Positions 45,985 through 55,088 of a stretch of DNA of 64,000 nucleotides are shown piece after piece. The DNA is from Bdellovibrionales bacterium (GTDB taxonomy: Bacteria; Bdellovibrionota; Bdellovibrionia; Bdellovibrionales; UBA1609). The position numbers and the translations under genes were made by a program. Below the pieces are notes generated by a model, which worked only from the letters and a program-made list of their open reading frames with translations, was not told the DNA's origin and did no database searches. How positions within the stretch are numbered: the first letter of the stretch is position 1; every line of letters starts with the position of its first letter. The DNA is taken from contig DAIDIG010000002.1 of the NCBI GenBank assembly GCA_027459485.1, positions 186,001 through 250,000 of the forward strand. The letters are read 5' to 3'.

Positions 45985-46629
45985 TCACTTCAAGCCTTGC
46001 AAATAGTTAGCTACGTCTCGCTCTTCATCGGCAGTAAGTTTGCTGGCCACAATTGGCATAGTTGCAGCTTCTTTACGTTCATTGCGCTTAAATGCCTCGA
46101 GCTGGCGAACAATGTAACCGGCGCTTTGGCCGGCGAGTCGCGGAGCAAAATCATTGCCCTGTGCCGAATCGCCGTGACAAGCGTAACACGGAGGCACGCC
46201 GTTTGCTGGCACTCCGTTTTTAAAAATAACCTCGCCGTTCTTTACCCGATCGGGATTGCCGGGGCTATTGGGAGTGGGCGTTTGTTCGCTAAAGTACTCC
46301 GCGAGCAGATGGATTTTTCCATCACTAAGGCTCGAAGCCGGCCCGTACATGTAACCGAATGCGTCAGGGTCTCTACGGGTGTGCTCCCGAAAGGCTTTAA
46401 GTTCTTTTTCTAAATATAACTCATTCTGACCTGCTAGGCGTGGGAAGATCGGCGACGTGCTATTGCCTGAATGATCATGACAGAGCAGACATTCCCCATA
46501 CAGTATAGGTTGGATTGGGCCAAAATTAGGCGGCGGATCCGACTGAGCCGTCGATGCGACCGCGAGTCGCGCAAAATTCAAAATCACCAATAGGATAATC
46601 AATCGAAACGTTATTGTTCTGCTTTTCAT
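45985..46629 (-). CDS. Dihaem c-type cytochrome (cytochrome c553/c4-like)
   Basis: Protein of 214 residues with a signal peptide (cleavage near VAS at about 26) and two haem-binding sites: CLLCH at 47-51 and CYACH at 148-152. Each is in its own cytochrome c fold, with distal Met candidates (MYGPASSL and MPIVASK). It carries electrons in the periplasm, most like cytochrome c4. The start is ATG 46629, preceded by a run of G as ribosome site. The open frame continues to 46713 through the tandem repeat. Confidence 0.9.
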   Translation of the reverse strand: MKSRTITFRLIILLVILNFARLAVASTAQSDPPPNFGPIQPILYGECLLCHDHSGNSTSPIFPRLAGQNELYLEKELKAFREHTRRDPDAFGYMYGPASSLSDGKIHLLAEYFSEQTPTPNSPGNPDRVKNGEVIFKNGVPANGVPPCYACHGDSAQGNDFAPRLAGQSAGYIVRQLEAFKRNERKEAATMPIVASKLTADEERDVANYLQGLK

Positions 46630-46647
46630 GTCCCCCCCCTTAGCAAT

Positions 46648-46710
46648 TATCAACTCGAGCTTAAGCAAGTTGAGTGCAAGTATCAACTCGAGAGTAAGCA
46701 ACTTGAGTGC
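46648..46710 (-). repeat. Tandem 30-base repeat in the cytochrome c leader
   Basis: Two copies at 46648-46677 and 46681-46710, matching at 27 of 30 bases and spaced 33 bases start to start. Each holds CAACTCGAG and a near-complementary CAA[GC]TTGAG, so each is itself partly palindromic (TCAACT..AGTTGA in copy one). They lie directly upstream of the ribosome site. A dimeric regulator binding at three helical turns, or a translated leucine-rich leader (11 codons per unit), are the two readings. Confidence 0.7.
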
Positions 46711-46834
46711 CATGAAAACAGGGCGCCATTTTGAATTTAAATCGGTATCACAAAATTAAAAGCCGGAAGTTGGGTCACATTGTCAAAATGGTCGAGACGG
46801 TACGGCAAGAAAAACGATCTTTTACATCAGGTAA

Positions 46835-47389
46835 TCACTCGCCCAATATTGCATTTACGATCGCGCCAAGTCGGCCTTGCTTTTTTCTCGCATGGCGTAA
46901 ATAAGTGCAATAGCCAGGCGTGGAGTTTGGTCCTCTTTGGGGTAAGTTATCAACAAGGACTTCGTTCGATAGAATTGCCGACCCATTATTAAATACAGAC
47001 CACTGAACCCGGTTTTCGGCCACGGTATGACCCGTTTTTGCATCTATAAGTCTTCGATCGTATCGAATACGAGCGCTATCCATGGTTGTGACAGTCTGAA
47101 CAAGCCAAGATCTATCGGATCGCGATCGAACACCTTGATTAATCTGCGTAAAAATGAAGTCACCGTCGTCTCCAAACGGAGTGACGCCAGATGCGGCCAT
47201 TGAAATAGGTCCGTATATTTCAAACGCAGTGTCGCTAATTCTTTGCACTTTGAGAGGGGTTGGACAAAGGCTACCTTCTGGTGCTTGACGATTGGTTTGT
47301 ACAAATTCACCCGTCAAATCGGCCGCCCGCGACACGGTGGCTGCGGATAGAATTAAAATAAAGACGAGTAGTAAATTTCTTTCGCTCAT
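46835..47389 (-). CDS. Secreted protein of unknown function
   Basis: Not recognised. The 184 residues start with a signal peptide (MSERNLLLVFILILSAATVSR, cleavage after RAA near 23). The mature part is hydrophilic with two cysteines (SLCPTP, GYCTYL), strands such as FEIYGPISMAASG, and a basic C-terminal helix. The ATG at 47389 follows AAAGG; the frame is open to 47458 without support. It is divergent from the DUF167 gene. Confidence 0.75.
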   Translation of the reverse strand: MSERNLLLVFILILSAATVSRAADLTGEFVQTNRQAPEGSLCPTPLKVQRISDTAFEIYGPISMAASGVTPFGDDGDFIFTQINQGVRSRSDRSWLVQTVTTMDSARIRYDRRLIDAKTGHTVAENRVQWSVFNNGSAILSNEVLVDNLPQRGPNSTPGYCTYLRHARKKQGRLGAIVNAILGE

Positions 47390-47547
47390 ACTTTCGATTA
47401 CCTTTATAAATCTACAGGATTCATACATGTGCAAAGATGCGGCCATTGTTAGGTTCAAATCTGGTTGATTTTAGGGCCATCAACGACCACAGAAAGGCAT
47501 TGGTATTGTAGCCAATTCAAAATAAGCTCAGTTGCAGAGGGCTCTTG

Positions 47548-47871
47548 ATGTCAGTTGTTAAATTGCCGGCCTGGATTCGGCGCGATGGTTCTAACGCGAT
47601 TGTTCGGTTTCATATTCAACCCAAAGCATCGCGTACTGAATTGGTTGGCGAACATGGCGACGGCGCTACCGCACGTCTTAAAGTTCGCGTGGCGGCACCG
47701 CCGATCGATGACGCAGCCAATGAAGAACTTCTGCAGTTTTTAAAAAGCTTAACTCGGTTGCCTCGCTATCAGTTACAGATTGTTCGCGGCAAGACGTCTC
47801 GTCAAAAGGATGTCTTGTTTATAGGTATGCGAATCGATGAGTTAACTAAAATTTTTGATCAAAAAGCTTAA
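47548..47871 (+). CDS. DUF167 (YggU family) protein
   Basis: Protein of 107 residues with the DUF167 pattern: IVRFHIQPKASRTELVG, then LKVRVAAPPIDDAANEELLQFL and the closing VRGKTSRQKDVLFIG. It is small, basic and cytoplasmic; the function is not known, though the fold resembles a beta-sheet with two helices. AGAGG lies before the ATG at 47548. Confidence 0.9.
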   Translation: MSVVKLPAWIRRDGSNAIVRFHIQPKASRTELVGEHGDGATARLKVRVAAPPIDDAANEELLQFLKSLTRLPRYQLQIVRGKTSRQKDVLFIGMRIDELTKIFDQKA

Positions 47872-47965
47872 ACAAGATTTGCCACGTGGAAGTCACAGGT
47901 GAAGAATTGCAAGTTCAAACTGATGTTAAGTTGCGCTGTATGACGAGTTTCAATACACTCGGTAC

Positions 47966-48469
47966 ATGCATCCGATACGAGAAAATTTTTATTCGTTCCA
48001 AGTGAAATGCCACGACGGCAGCTTCAAATCGCTGGCGGATTATGAAGGGCAGGTTGTGCTCGTCGTTAACGTAGCAAGCAGGTGTGGTTTTACTCCGCAA
48101 TACAAAGGGCTTGAAGCGATTTATAAGAAATACCGCGACAGGGGATTTGTCGTCGTCGCATTTCCGTGCAACCAATTTGGTGCGCAGGAGCCGGGATCCG
48201 ACGACGAGATTCAAAATTTTTGCAAGTTGACTTACGATGTTGATTTTCCGGTGATGGCAAAAATTGATGTGAACGGCGAACAAGCTGATCCACTTTACAA
48301 GTGGATGAAAAATTCGGCGCCGGGGTTTCTCGGGATCGAAGCAATCAAATGGAATTTTACAAAATTTCTCATCAGCAGAGGCGGGGATGTCATCGAGCGG
48401 TTTGCTCCGCAAACAGGCCCGGAGGCCATCGAACCCGCGATCGAAAAGGCTTTGGCCGACGCGGAATAA
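47966..48469 (+). CDS. Glutathione peroxidase (cysteine type)
   Basis: Protein of 167 residues with NVASRCGFTPQY (peroxidatic Cys40), FPCNQFGAQEPG with the Gln, and KWNFTKFL with Trp129 and Asn130, forming the catalytic tetrad. It reduces hydrogen peroxide and lipid hydroperoxides using thioredoxin or glutathione. There is no signal peptide. It is convergent with the next gene, four bases away. Confidence 0.93.
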   Translation: MHPIRENFYSFQVKCHDGSFKSLADYEGQVVLVVNVASRCGFTPQYKGLEAIYKKYRDRGFVVVAFPCNQFGAQEPGSDDEIQNFCKLTYDVDFPVMAKIDVNGEQADPLYKWMKNSAPGFLGIEAIKWNFTKFLISRGGDVIERFAPQTGPEAIEPAIEKALADAE

Positions 48470-48473
48470 CTTC

Positions 48474-50081
48474 TTAGAATTGTAATAAATAGCGGCATTG
48501 TCGAAATGCAGCGTATTCAGTGCGCCCCCCGTTTGACTCGCGCAAATATTTTTCAATGACATGGTGAGCTTTTGAATCTTTGCGCATTGAAAGGGCCCGA
48601 ACGGCTTGGTCGCGAATGCGCATATTGTCGTGATAGACAAATGGTTCGAGCCAATCGCTAATTATAGCTTCGGGTCGAACAGCCAGCGCTCGAATAGCAA
48701 GCGATTGCACTTGCTCACTATTGTTAGCCAGTAGCGACTGCAAGATGGGCAAAGCCTCGGGCTCGATCCGGCCATAGAGCGCATCAGCTAACGGAATTAG
48801 ATCGCGATAGTTCTGAGGTGAAAGAGTTTTGAACGACGCTTCAATTGTCGCAATAGATTCACCTTTAAGCGCGGAAGGCTCGCCGGGGTGTTCGCCACTA
48901 TATCCAGAAGCCTGGCGGTTATATAAGTAGTTTAAGTCTTTGATTCCTTGTCGCCCATATTTTGAAAAAAAATTGTCAGCTATCGAAGCAAGATTCAAGC
49001 CGTTCGCTCGAAGTTCACGCACATATTCAACTTCTTCTTGGCGATGCTGATATTTTTGATGACAAACCGGCGAAACTTGACACTTCTGGCGAAGATCTTT
49101 GGTCATTTCATCGACATGCCGAAAAACGACGCCCTTATCCGGGGCATGCGGGCGGACAAATGCTTGCGCTGAATCGTGAGCCCATCGCCAGGCTTTGGTT
49201 TTCTGCGGATCTATTTCATAGTCTAAAGCATTTGGTGCCTGCTCTTGAAGCGGCCCCGCTTCATCGTTTGTAATGATGACTCCGCCAAAATCTACGGCAG
49301 TGTGGCAGATTGATCTTTGCCGTCCACCATACGGGTCAATATAAATAGATTCAGGTATGCAAAGATTCGAAAATCGACCGACATGGGCTTGCCGAATATA
49401 AAGAGCCGACGGTATTTCATGATTGGCTTTTAATATATTGAAAGGAAGTCGAATAATGGCGTACGTCTCGACAGTTTCAAGCGCAGACCCGGTCAGGTCA
49501 AAAAGATCTTGAACGACCTGTTGCCGGGTTGTTTCAGCAATGGCTTCACCCAAACTAATCAAACCATCGCTATGCCCTTTTTCTCGAAGCTTGTTCATGT
49601 CCATGTGGGCATGCACTTGTGGGGCAATAACTTCTCTCGAAAGCGCCCCGTGACCAGCGCCTTTGATATCAAACAGCCCTATAACGTGAGCGGAATCGAC
49701 CGGACTATGAACCTCAACGATCATAGATCGAACATAACTTGGTGGGCGAAATGCTGGCACCCGTCGGTCGCCAAAGGGGATTGGGGTTTGACGAATTCCG
49801 TCGAGCTGCGATTGCAGCGATCCTACAAAAGAGGCCTCGTGCAGTAGCCAACTTTTCAATTGTTCATCGTTGAGTAGTTTTAATTCGGGGAAGTCTCGAA
49901 CCAATGCTGAACGGTTAAAGTAAGCTACCTCACTGCCCACCACTTCGCGCGCCAGCTCGAAAGTTGGGCTCTGTAGCTCCTCGTGACTGCGTGGTAGCAG
50001 TATTTCGTTTGCAACCGCGCGGTTCAACGAGAAGACTACTCCACAACCTAACAAAATGAGGATAAGTCCGTGCTTAAACAT
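48474..50081 (-). CDS. Exported SelO-like (pseudokinase) protein with HEAT-like C-terminus
   Basis: Protein of 535 residues from ATG 50081, with signal peptide MFKHGLILILLGCGVVFS and cleavage after AVA near 24. Residues 40-290 recall the SelO/YdiU fold: ELAREVVGSEVAYFNRSALV, FDIKGAGHGALSRE with Lys140 at the nucleotide-binding Lys position of SelO (KGAGxTPYSR), SDG at 171-173, ALYIRQAHVGRFSN (compare VAPSHIRFG), and TAVDFGGVI with DFG at 264-266. SelO AMPylates proteins. The C-terminal 130 residues look like HEAT repeats (LIPLADALYGRIEPEALPIL, NNSEQVQSLAIRALAV, NMRIRDQAVRALSM). The match is by eye and partial; activity is unproven. Confidence 0.6.
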   Translation of the reverse strand: MFKHGLILILLGCGVVFSLNRAVANEILLPRSHEELQSPTFELAREVVGSEVAYFNRSALVRDFPELKLLNDEQLKSWLLHEASFVGSLQSQLDGIRQTPIPFGDRRVPAFRPPSYVRSMIVEVHSPVDSAHVIGLFDIKGAGHGALSREVIAPQVHAHMDMNKLREKGHSDGLISLGEAIAETTRQQVVQDLFDLTGSALETVETYAIIRLPFNILKANHEIPSALYIRQAHVGRFSNLCIPESIYIDPYGGRQRSICHTAVDFGGVIITNDEAGPLQEQAPNALDYEIDPQKTKAWRWAHDSAQAFVRPHAPDKGVVFRHVDEMTKDLRQKCQVSPVCHQKYQHRQEEVEYVRELRANGLNLASIADNFFSKYGRQGIKDLNYLYNRQASGYSGEHPGEPSALKGESIATIEASFKTLSPQNYRDLIPLADALYGRIEPEALPILQSLLANNSEQVQSLAIRALAVRPEAIISDWLEPFVYHDNMRIRDQAVRALSMRKDSKAHHVIEKYLRESNGGRTEYAAFRQCRYLLQF

Positions 50082-50264
50082 TGAGTATGGTCGAACTCTA
50101 TGGCGCAAGATTGCGACTACGTCCAACACTAATTGGATTTTTCCCTTTTTTGTATAGGATTTTCAAATCGCTCATGTCACTGCGGCGCCGTAAAGTTGCA
50201 GAGCAAAAGCGATCAAATGGGCGTGAACGAGCGCAAATCAGACCGCGAACTTACGCGAAGTTGG

Positions 50265-50338
50265 CGTCCCCGGCGCGATTCGAACGCGCGACCTTTAGCT
50301 TCGGAGGCTAACACTCTATCCAGCTGAGCTACGGGGAC
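50265..50338 (-). tRNA. tRNA-Arg (anticodon CCG)
   Basis: Cloverleaf on the minus strand: acceptor GTCCCCG/CGGGGAC, D-stem GCTC/GAGT, anticodon stem TTAGC/GCTAA around loop CTCCGAA (anticodon CCG, reading CGG Arg), variable loop of five bases, T-stem GCGCG/CGCGC with TTCGAAT. All stems pair. The 3' CCA is not encoded. Confidence 0.96.
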
Positions 50339-50413
50339 ACTGTTCCGTTTCTATATTGTCAGTGTACAATTACGTCGAATTGTTTTAATCCAAATATGTA
50401 AAGGAGCCAACCT

Positions 50414-51016
50414 ATGAAGATCAGCACTCGAGTTAAAATCGCTTTTTCCGCCCTGGCAGCGAGCCTATTGCTCACCGGGTGCGGCATCCAATCCATCCCC
50501 CAAGCTAAAAACCAGGTCGACGCCGCAATGTCTGAGGTGACCAACCAGTACAAACGCCGCGCCGATTTGATTCCGAATCTTGTCGCGACCGTAAAGGGAT
50601 ACGCCAAGCACGAAGAAAAGGTGTTAACCGAGGTCACCGACGCCCGCGCGCGCGCGACTGCGGTGATGATCGATCCATCACATGCCACTCCCGCGCAAAT
50701 TGCGAAATACCAACAGTCACAAGGCGAGCTTTCAGCGGCCCTTGGTCGATTGATGTCAGTGAGCGAACGCTACCCAAATCTAAAAGCGGACGAGCAATTT
50801 CGCGAGTTGCAAGCGCAACTTGAAGGCACCGAAAATCGCATCACGATCGCGCGTCAACGTTTGATCAAGTCCATTCAGGATTTCAATAACCAAATCACCG
50901 TGCCGCCCGAGAGCTGGACAAATTCAATGTTCTACCATTACAAAGAGATGGCGCAGTGGGATGTCCCCGCGGCTGAAAAATCGACCATTCAACAAGCCCC
51001 GAAAGTGAATTTCTAA
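50414..51016 (+). CDS. lemA: LemA-family lipoprotein
   Basis: Protein of 200 residues with lipobox LLTGCG (Cys at 23), so it is a lipoprotein. The LemA domain then follows: helical bundle with QYKRRADLIPNLVATVKGYAKHE, the family signature, and LQAQLEGTENRITIARQRL. LemA proteins are often encoded with TPM-domain proteins, as here. Their role is not settled. The next gene begins eight bases after the stop, and AAAGGAG precedes the ATG. Confidence 0.94.
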   Translation: MKISTRVKIAFSALAASLLLTGCGIQSIPQAKNQVDAAMSEVTNQYKRRADLIPNLVATVKGYAKHEEKVLTEVTDARARATAVMIDPSHATPAQIAKYQQSQGELSAALGRLMSVSERYPNLKADEQFRELQAQLEGTENRITIARQRLIKSIQDFNNQITVPPESWTNSMFYHYKEMAQWDVPAAEKSTIQQAPKVNF

Positions 51017-51023
51017 TTTGTTC

Positions 51024-51815
51024 ATGCGAGGGCGGGCGATCTCGATTTTTATTCGTTTTGTAGCGGTCTCTGCGGTCGTGTTTGCCACCGCATTCGCGTT
51101 CGCCGACTTTAAAGTGCCGGCTCTAACGGGCCCGGTTGTCGACAACGCGCATTTGTTTCAGCCGGACGAGGCGCAACAGATTTCGGATTTACTTCGCGAC
51201 ATCGCCTCTCACGGCAAAGCGCAGATTCAGGTTCTAACCGTGCCGGACCTCGGCGGCGAGGCGATCGAGCAGGCCTCGATCCAAACAACCGATGTATGGA
51301 AGCTCGGCAAGAAAGGCGTCGACGACGGCGTTCTCATTTTGATCGCGCAAAAAGAGCACAAAATGCGAATCGAAGTCGGGCAGGGGCTTGAAGGTGACAT
51401 CCCAGACGCCATTGCCATGCGGATAATCGACGAAACGATGAAGCCGTATTTTCAAAACGGCCAGTACGCGCAGGGGACGTACGCCGGCATTTTGCGAATT
51501 CTTTCGTACGCGGACCCGCAATATCTGCAAAAACTTGAAAAAACCGGCGTCGCCGTGAACGCCGACTATGACAACGGCGCGCCCATGCCACTCAGCAAAG
51601 CCATTGTTTTGATTTTTCTTCTCGTTTTCTTAGGGCCTTGGCTGTTCTTCGCTCTTACAGGTGGCGGTTTTTGGGGAGGGTTCGGCGGTTTTGGCGGAGG
51701 CTTCGGTGGCGGATTCGGTGGTGGCCTTGGCGGCGGCGGATTTGGCGGCTTCGGCGGCGGCTGGGGCGGTGGCGGTGGTGGATTCTCTGGCGGCGGAGCT
51801 TCAGGCGGATGGTAA
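51024..51815 (+). CDS. TPM-domain membrane protein (YgcG family)
   Basis: Protein of 263 residues: signal peptide or anchor (about 5-29), then a TPM domain (VPALTGPVVDNAHLFQ; GKAQIQVLTVPDLGGEAIE; DDGVLILIAQKEHKMRIEVGQGLEG), a transmembrane helix (about 196-216) and a Gly-rich tail of about 45 residues (GGGFGGFGGG). TPM domains have been reported as acid phosphatases in plants and are common near LemA. The ATG at 51024 is preferred over TTG 51018. Confidence 0.92.
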   Translation: MRGRAISIFIRFVAVSAVVFATAFAFADFKVPALTGPVVDNAHLFQPDEAQQISDLLRDIASHGKAQIQVLTVPDLGGEAIEQASIQTTDVWKLGKKGVDDGVLILIAQKEHKMRIEVGQGLEGDIPDAIAMRIIDETMKPYFQNGQYAQGTYAGILRILSYADPQYLQKLEKTGVAVNADYDNGAPMPLSKAIVLIFLLVFLGPWLFFALTGGGFWGGFGGFGGGFGGGFGGGLGGGGFGGFGGGWGGGGGGFSGGGASGGW

Positions 51816-51818
51816 TTT

Positions 51819-52478
51819 ATGACTGAAAAAATCCCGAAGTGGGCGCGGGCCTATTTGAACGATGCGGATTGCGAAAATATCTCGCAGGCCGTGAAAGACG
51901 CCGAGTCGAAAACGTCGGCTGAGATCATCACGATGCTCGTGCGCAGATCGAGCGGCTCACACATGGTGCCGTTCACGATGACTCTTTTGTGGACGATTTT
52001 ACTTCTGTTATTTGCAATCAACCGGCGGGAATTGCTTTTACACGATCGGTACTGGTGGGTGCTTCCGCTTTTGATCGTGCTCGGGGCGTTTGTGTCATTC
52101 GTAATAGCGCGGCTACCGCTTGTGCAAAAACTATTCACTCACCCGCGAGATCGACATGCGCAAGTTTGGGCGCGTGCAGAACTGGAATTTCACCGTCAGC
52201 AGTTTGATCGGTCGCCCGAGCACACGGCCGTTTTGATTTTCGCGTCGCTCTTCGAACGTGATGTTGTCGTTCTGGCCGACTCGAAGATCGCCGAGAAACT
52301 GCCGGCCGAGACATGGCAAGAGATCGTTCAAACATTGGTGTCGGGTTTTCGTGATAAGGGCCACGGCCATGGCTGGGTGCAGGCAATTGAAAGATGCGGT
52401 CAAATTCTGGCTAAGCAATTCCCGACAACAGCGCAGCACAAGCCCTTATTCAATACTGGGATTTACTTAAAAGAATAA
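51819..52478 (+). CDS. TPM-domain membrane protein, second copy
   Basis: Protein of 219 residues beginning with a short TPM-like unit (KDAESKTSAEIITMLVRRSSG), two transmembrane helices (about 54-66 and 78-94) and a second soluble part containing LIFASLFERDVVVLADSKI and ADSKIAEKLP, matching the second half of TPM domains. It starts three bases after the previous stop. It is the third gene of a LemA-TPM-TPM set. Its last 30 residues are basic and hydrophilic. Confidence 0.85.
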   Translation: MTEKIPKWARAYLNDADCENISQAVKDAESKTSAEIITMLVRRSSGSHMVPFTMTLLWTILLLLFAINRRELLLHDRYWWVLPLLIVLGAFVSFVIARLPLVQKLFTHPRDRHAQVWARAELEFHRQQFDRSPEHTAVLIFASLFERDVVVLADSKIAEKLPAETWQEIVQTLVSGFRDKGHGHGWVQAIERCGQILAKQFPTTAQHKPLFNTGIYLKE

Positions 52479-52511
52479 TTGCTCACACGCGAATGGTTGA
52501 ATGCGAATCGA

Positions 52512-54251
52512 TCACTGAATGTCGTCATAAGGCGGGCGGCGTTTCAAAAGATTCTCGCAATCTGCTCGCACGGGTACGGGGGCTGCGGTCGGCCCTGATA
52601 GTGCGCCGATGATCGAATCCTTGAGATTCAGGTTTTTGAGAAATTGATCAAGTTGTTCGGACCAGCGTTCGCCGACAAACGGAACACTTGCGGCCAACGA
52701 AACGGCCGCCTCGCGCGGACTCAAATATGGATTCGCCGCCGCATCGATTCGCTCTTGTTCTTCGGTGTTCGGATATTTAACGCGCGCCCAAACTTTTGTA
52801 ACCTTCCACATGACCGGGATCATCATCGCAAGACACGCGGTCGACAGCCAAGGTGTGTACCAACTGGCAAAACCGTCACGGTACTGCGTCAGCATCCACG
52901 TGAACCACATGCGATCGCCTTGGCTCATGGCGTTTCGCGGTAAGTAATATTTAAATTGGCGATACCAATCGACCTTCTTGAGCGGCGTTTTCATTTTCAC
53001 ACTCGAGACGTAATATTTGCCGGTTTCATCGCGAGTGATCATCGGGACGGGGATTGTCGCCCACCCTCGATCTTGCCGCAATCGCGCTTTGACGTCAGAG
53101 AACTTATTAAACGGCTGTTTGAGCCGTTTTGAAATCTGCAGCGAAATCCAAAATTGCAGAACATTAAATGCTGTCGAGGCTGGCGTGAAGATGTTGAACA
53201 TTTGCACAATACCGCCGGGGCTGATCTCTTTGATGCCGAGATACATGGCCACGTTCGTGACCATATCTTTACGCTCGAGCTCTTTAATGGTGCGGCCGCG
53301 TTTACGCCAGTTTTGATAAAAGCGCGTGAGCCATCCCATACCGAACGCCATACCGAGACTCAAGTAAGCGACAGCGCTCGGCGGGTGAGCCGTGCCAATG
53401 TGCAGGCCGAATAAATGGCTCGAACTCCAAACAAACGCTGCTGCGGTCAATTTCGCTGAACCGTATTGGGCGCCGGCCGAAAGGGCGCCGACCCATGTTG
53501 TGTACCATGTCGGGGCTTGATAGGTGGCTCGCCACCATCCTTCGATTTTCTCTCGCCGAGTTTTCGGCTTCGCGCGAAGGCGGATGCCATTGTTGACGAT
53601 TTGGTTGTCAGAGACCGAAACCAAAATGACGTCGCGGCCGAGCGGGACGTCGTGGAGTTTGCCATCTGGCGTTTTAAATACGTAACTCTTTCGTTTGGTG
53701 CCCGAATCGTACCACATACGCGCCACCAGCAGCTTTTCAGCTTTTGAGTCGCGTTCAACTTCAGGCTCGACGAAAACGATTTTGACTCCTGAGTATTGAT
53801 CCGTAATGCGGCCCGTGGGGTAACCGTCAACAGCCGAAAACTCGACTCTGCCGGCGCCGGGTATGTCGTACGCAATTTTGTCTTTATCGAGCTCCTCAGC
53901 GAACTTGTCGGGGCCTAATTCCTTGTATTCAGCGCGCATTTTCTCGCGCGCTTGAATGTAGGCCGCATGGTAAAACCGTATTGTCTGTACGAGATCGCTT
54001 CGACTCTCGATTTTTTCAAGCGGGTCGCCGCCGGTTAGGGCGTAAGCCCGGTTGAGTTCTCTTTCGAGACCCGCGTCGTCTTGAGTCTGAAACTGAAAAT
54101 ACTTGATGCCGTCGAATTGTTGGCCGGTGAATTTCGGCACGAAAACGGGGACGTCATCGGTTGAGCGCGCAAGAGCAAAATTGGGGGCGGCGATTATGGC
54201 TATCGAGAGAATGTAGCTGAGAATGTGCCTCGCTAGATTCGGCCTAACCAT
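52512..54251 (-). CDS. Exported/membrane protein of unknown function
   Basis: Not recognised. The 579 residues start with a signal peptide (MVRPNLARHILSYILSIAIIAAP, cleavage after ALA near 28). About 200 hydrophilic residues follow, and then several hydrophobic segments between about 230 and 470 (for example AVAYLSLGMAFGMGWL near 296 and WLSTACLAMMIPVMW near 475). The tail has an amphipathic region and two Cys near the end. AAGGA is found before the ATG. Layout resembles the 396-residue protein at 6158-7348 (signal peptide, soluble part, membrane part), but no sequence similarity is obvious by eye. Confidence 0.75.
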   Translation of the reverse strand: MVRPNLARHILSYILSIAIIAAPNFALARSTDDVPVFVPKFTGQQFDGIKYFQFQTQDDAGLERELNRAYALTGGDPLEKIESRSDLVQTIRFYHAAYIQAREKMRAEYKELGPDKFAEELDKDKIAYDIPGAGRVEFSAVDGYPTGRITDQYSGVKIVFVEPEVERDSKAEKLLVARMWYDSGTKRKSYVFKTPDGKLHDVPLGRDVILVSVSDNQIVNNGIRLRAKPKTRREKIEGWWRATYQAPTWYTTWVGALSAGAQYGSAKLTAAAFVWSSSHLFGLHIGTAHPPSAVAYLSLGMAFGMGWLTRFYQNWRKRGRTIKELERKDMVTNVAMYLGIKEISPGGIVQMFNIFTPASTAFNVLQFWISLQISKRLKQPFNKFSDVKARLRQDRGWATIPVPMITRDETGKYYVSSVKMKTPLKKVDWYRQFKYYLPRNAMSQGDRMWFTWMLTQYRDGFASWYTPWLSTACLAMMIPVMWKVTKVWARVKYPNTEEQERIDAAANPYLSPREAAVSLAASVPFVGERWSEQLDQFLKNLNLKDSIIGALSGPTAAPVPVRADCENLLKRRPPYDDIQ

Positions 54252-54388
54252 GGGCGGTCGATTCCTTCCCCTGTCATGTTTTGTTGATGAAGAACATATA
54301 ACATGAGCGAGTCAAAAACGCTTGAACTGTTTTACAAATCCACGTATCAAAAGGGGAATTTGTAAAAATTTCTTCAAACGGAGGTCTC

Positions 54389-55018
54389 ATGAAGTCCGCA
54401 ACGTTGTTCACCCGCACGTTTATTGTTGGAGTTATATTCGCGTCATTTACCATGGCCTTACCCTCGTTCGCTAAAACTCACAAAATCGCCAAGCTTAAAG
54501 GAGCAAAGAAGATGACAAACCCTGTGGTTGAGATCGACACATCAATGGGCAAAATCGATGTTGAACTGTTCCCGAAAAAGGCTCCGATAACAGTCGAGAA
54601 TTTTTTAAAATATGTCGACGCCGGCTTTTATAATGGCACGATCTTTCATCGCGTGATCCGTGGGTTTATGATTCAAGGCGGTGGGTTTGACGAGCACATG
54701 AAAGAAAAGCCAACACGTGATCCGATCAAAAACGAAGCGGATAACGGCCTTAAAAACGACAAATATACGATTGCAATGGCGAGAACGAGCGTCGTCGATA
54801 GCGCGACCGCACAGTTTTTTATTAACACGGTCGATAATCACTTTCTTAATTTCCGTTCGAAAGACCCCCAGGGGTACGGCTATGCGGTTTTCGGCAAGGT
54901 GATTTCAGGCGAAAAAGTCGTGGATAAAATCGAAGCGACCCCGACAACCGTGAAAGACGGCATGCAAGACGTTCCCGCCTCGCCTGTTGTCATTCATACC
55001 ATCAAGAGAAAAAAATAA
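54389..55018 (+). CDS. Peptidyl-prolyl cis-trans isomerase, cyclophilin type, exported
   Basis: Protein of 209 residues with a signal peptide (cleavage after SFA near 29). The cyclophilin domain has [15 protein letters not shown] (active-site Arg), [23 protein letters not shown] and [10 protein letters not shown]. It catalyses proline isomerisation in the periplasm, similar to PpiA. GGAGG lies before the ATG, giving a secure start. The next gene on the same strand follows after 70 bases. Confidence 0.93.
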   Translation: MKSATLFTRTFIVGVIFASFTMALPSFAKTHKIAKLKGAKKMTNPVVEIDTSMGKIDVELFPKKAPITVENFLKYVDAGFYNGTIFHRVIRGFMIQGGGFDEHMKEKPTRDPIKNEADNGLKNDKYTIAMARTSVVDSATAQFFINTVDNHFLNFRSKDPQGYGYAVFGKVISGEKVVDKIEATPTTVKDGMQDVPASPVVIHTIKRKK

Positions 55019-55088
55019 ATTTACCTTAGCGAAATTAACCTGGTGCCCGTAAAGAGTCACCACGACTTAGGCATCAGGACTTCGCTTT

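Noticed and set aside
47915-48640. 241-codon minus-strand frame
   Set aside because: Antisense shadow of the glutathione peroxidase gene, with low-complexity translation.
50133-50327. Open frame with a C-terminus like RPRRDSNARPLASEA
   Set aside because: It is the antisense translation of the tRNA-Arg gene, a familiar false protein.
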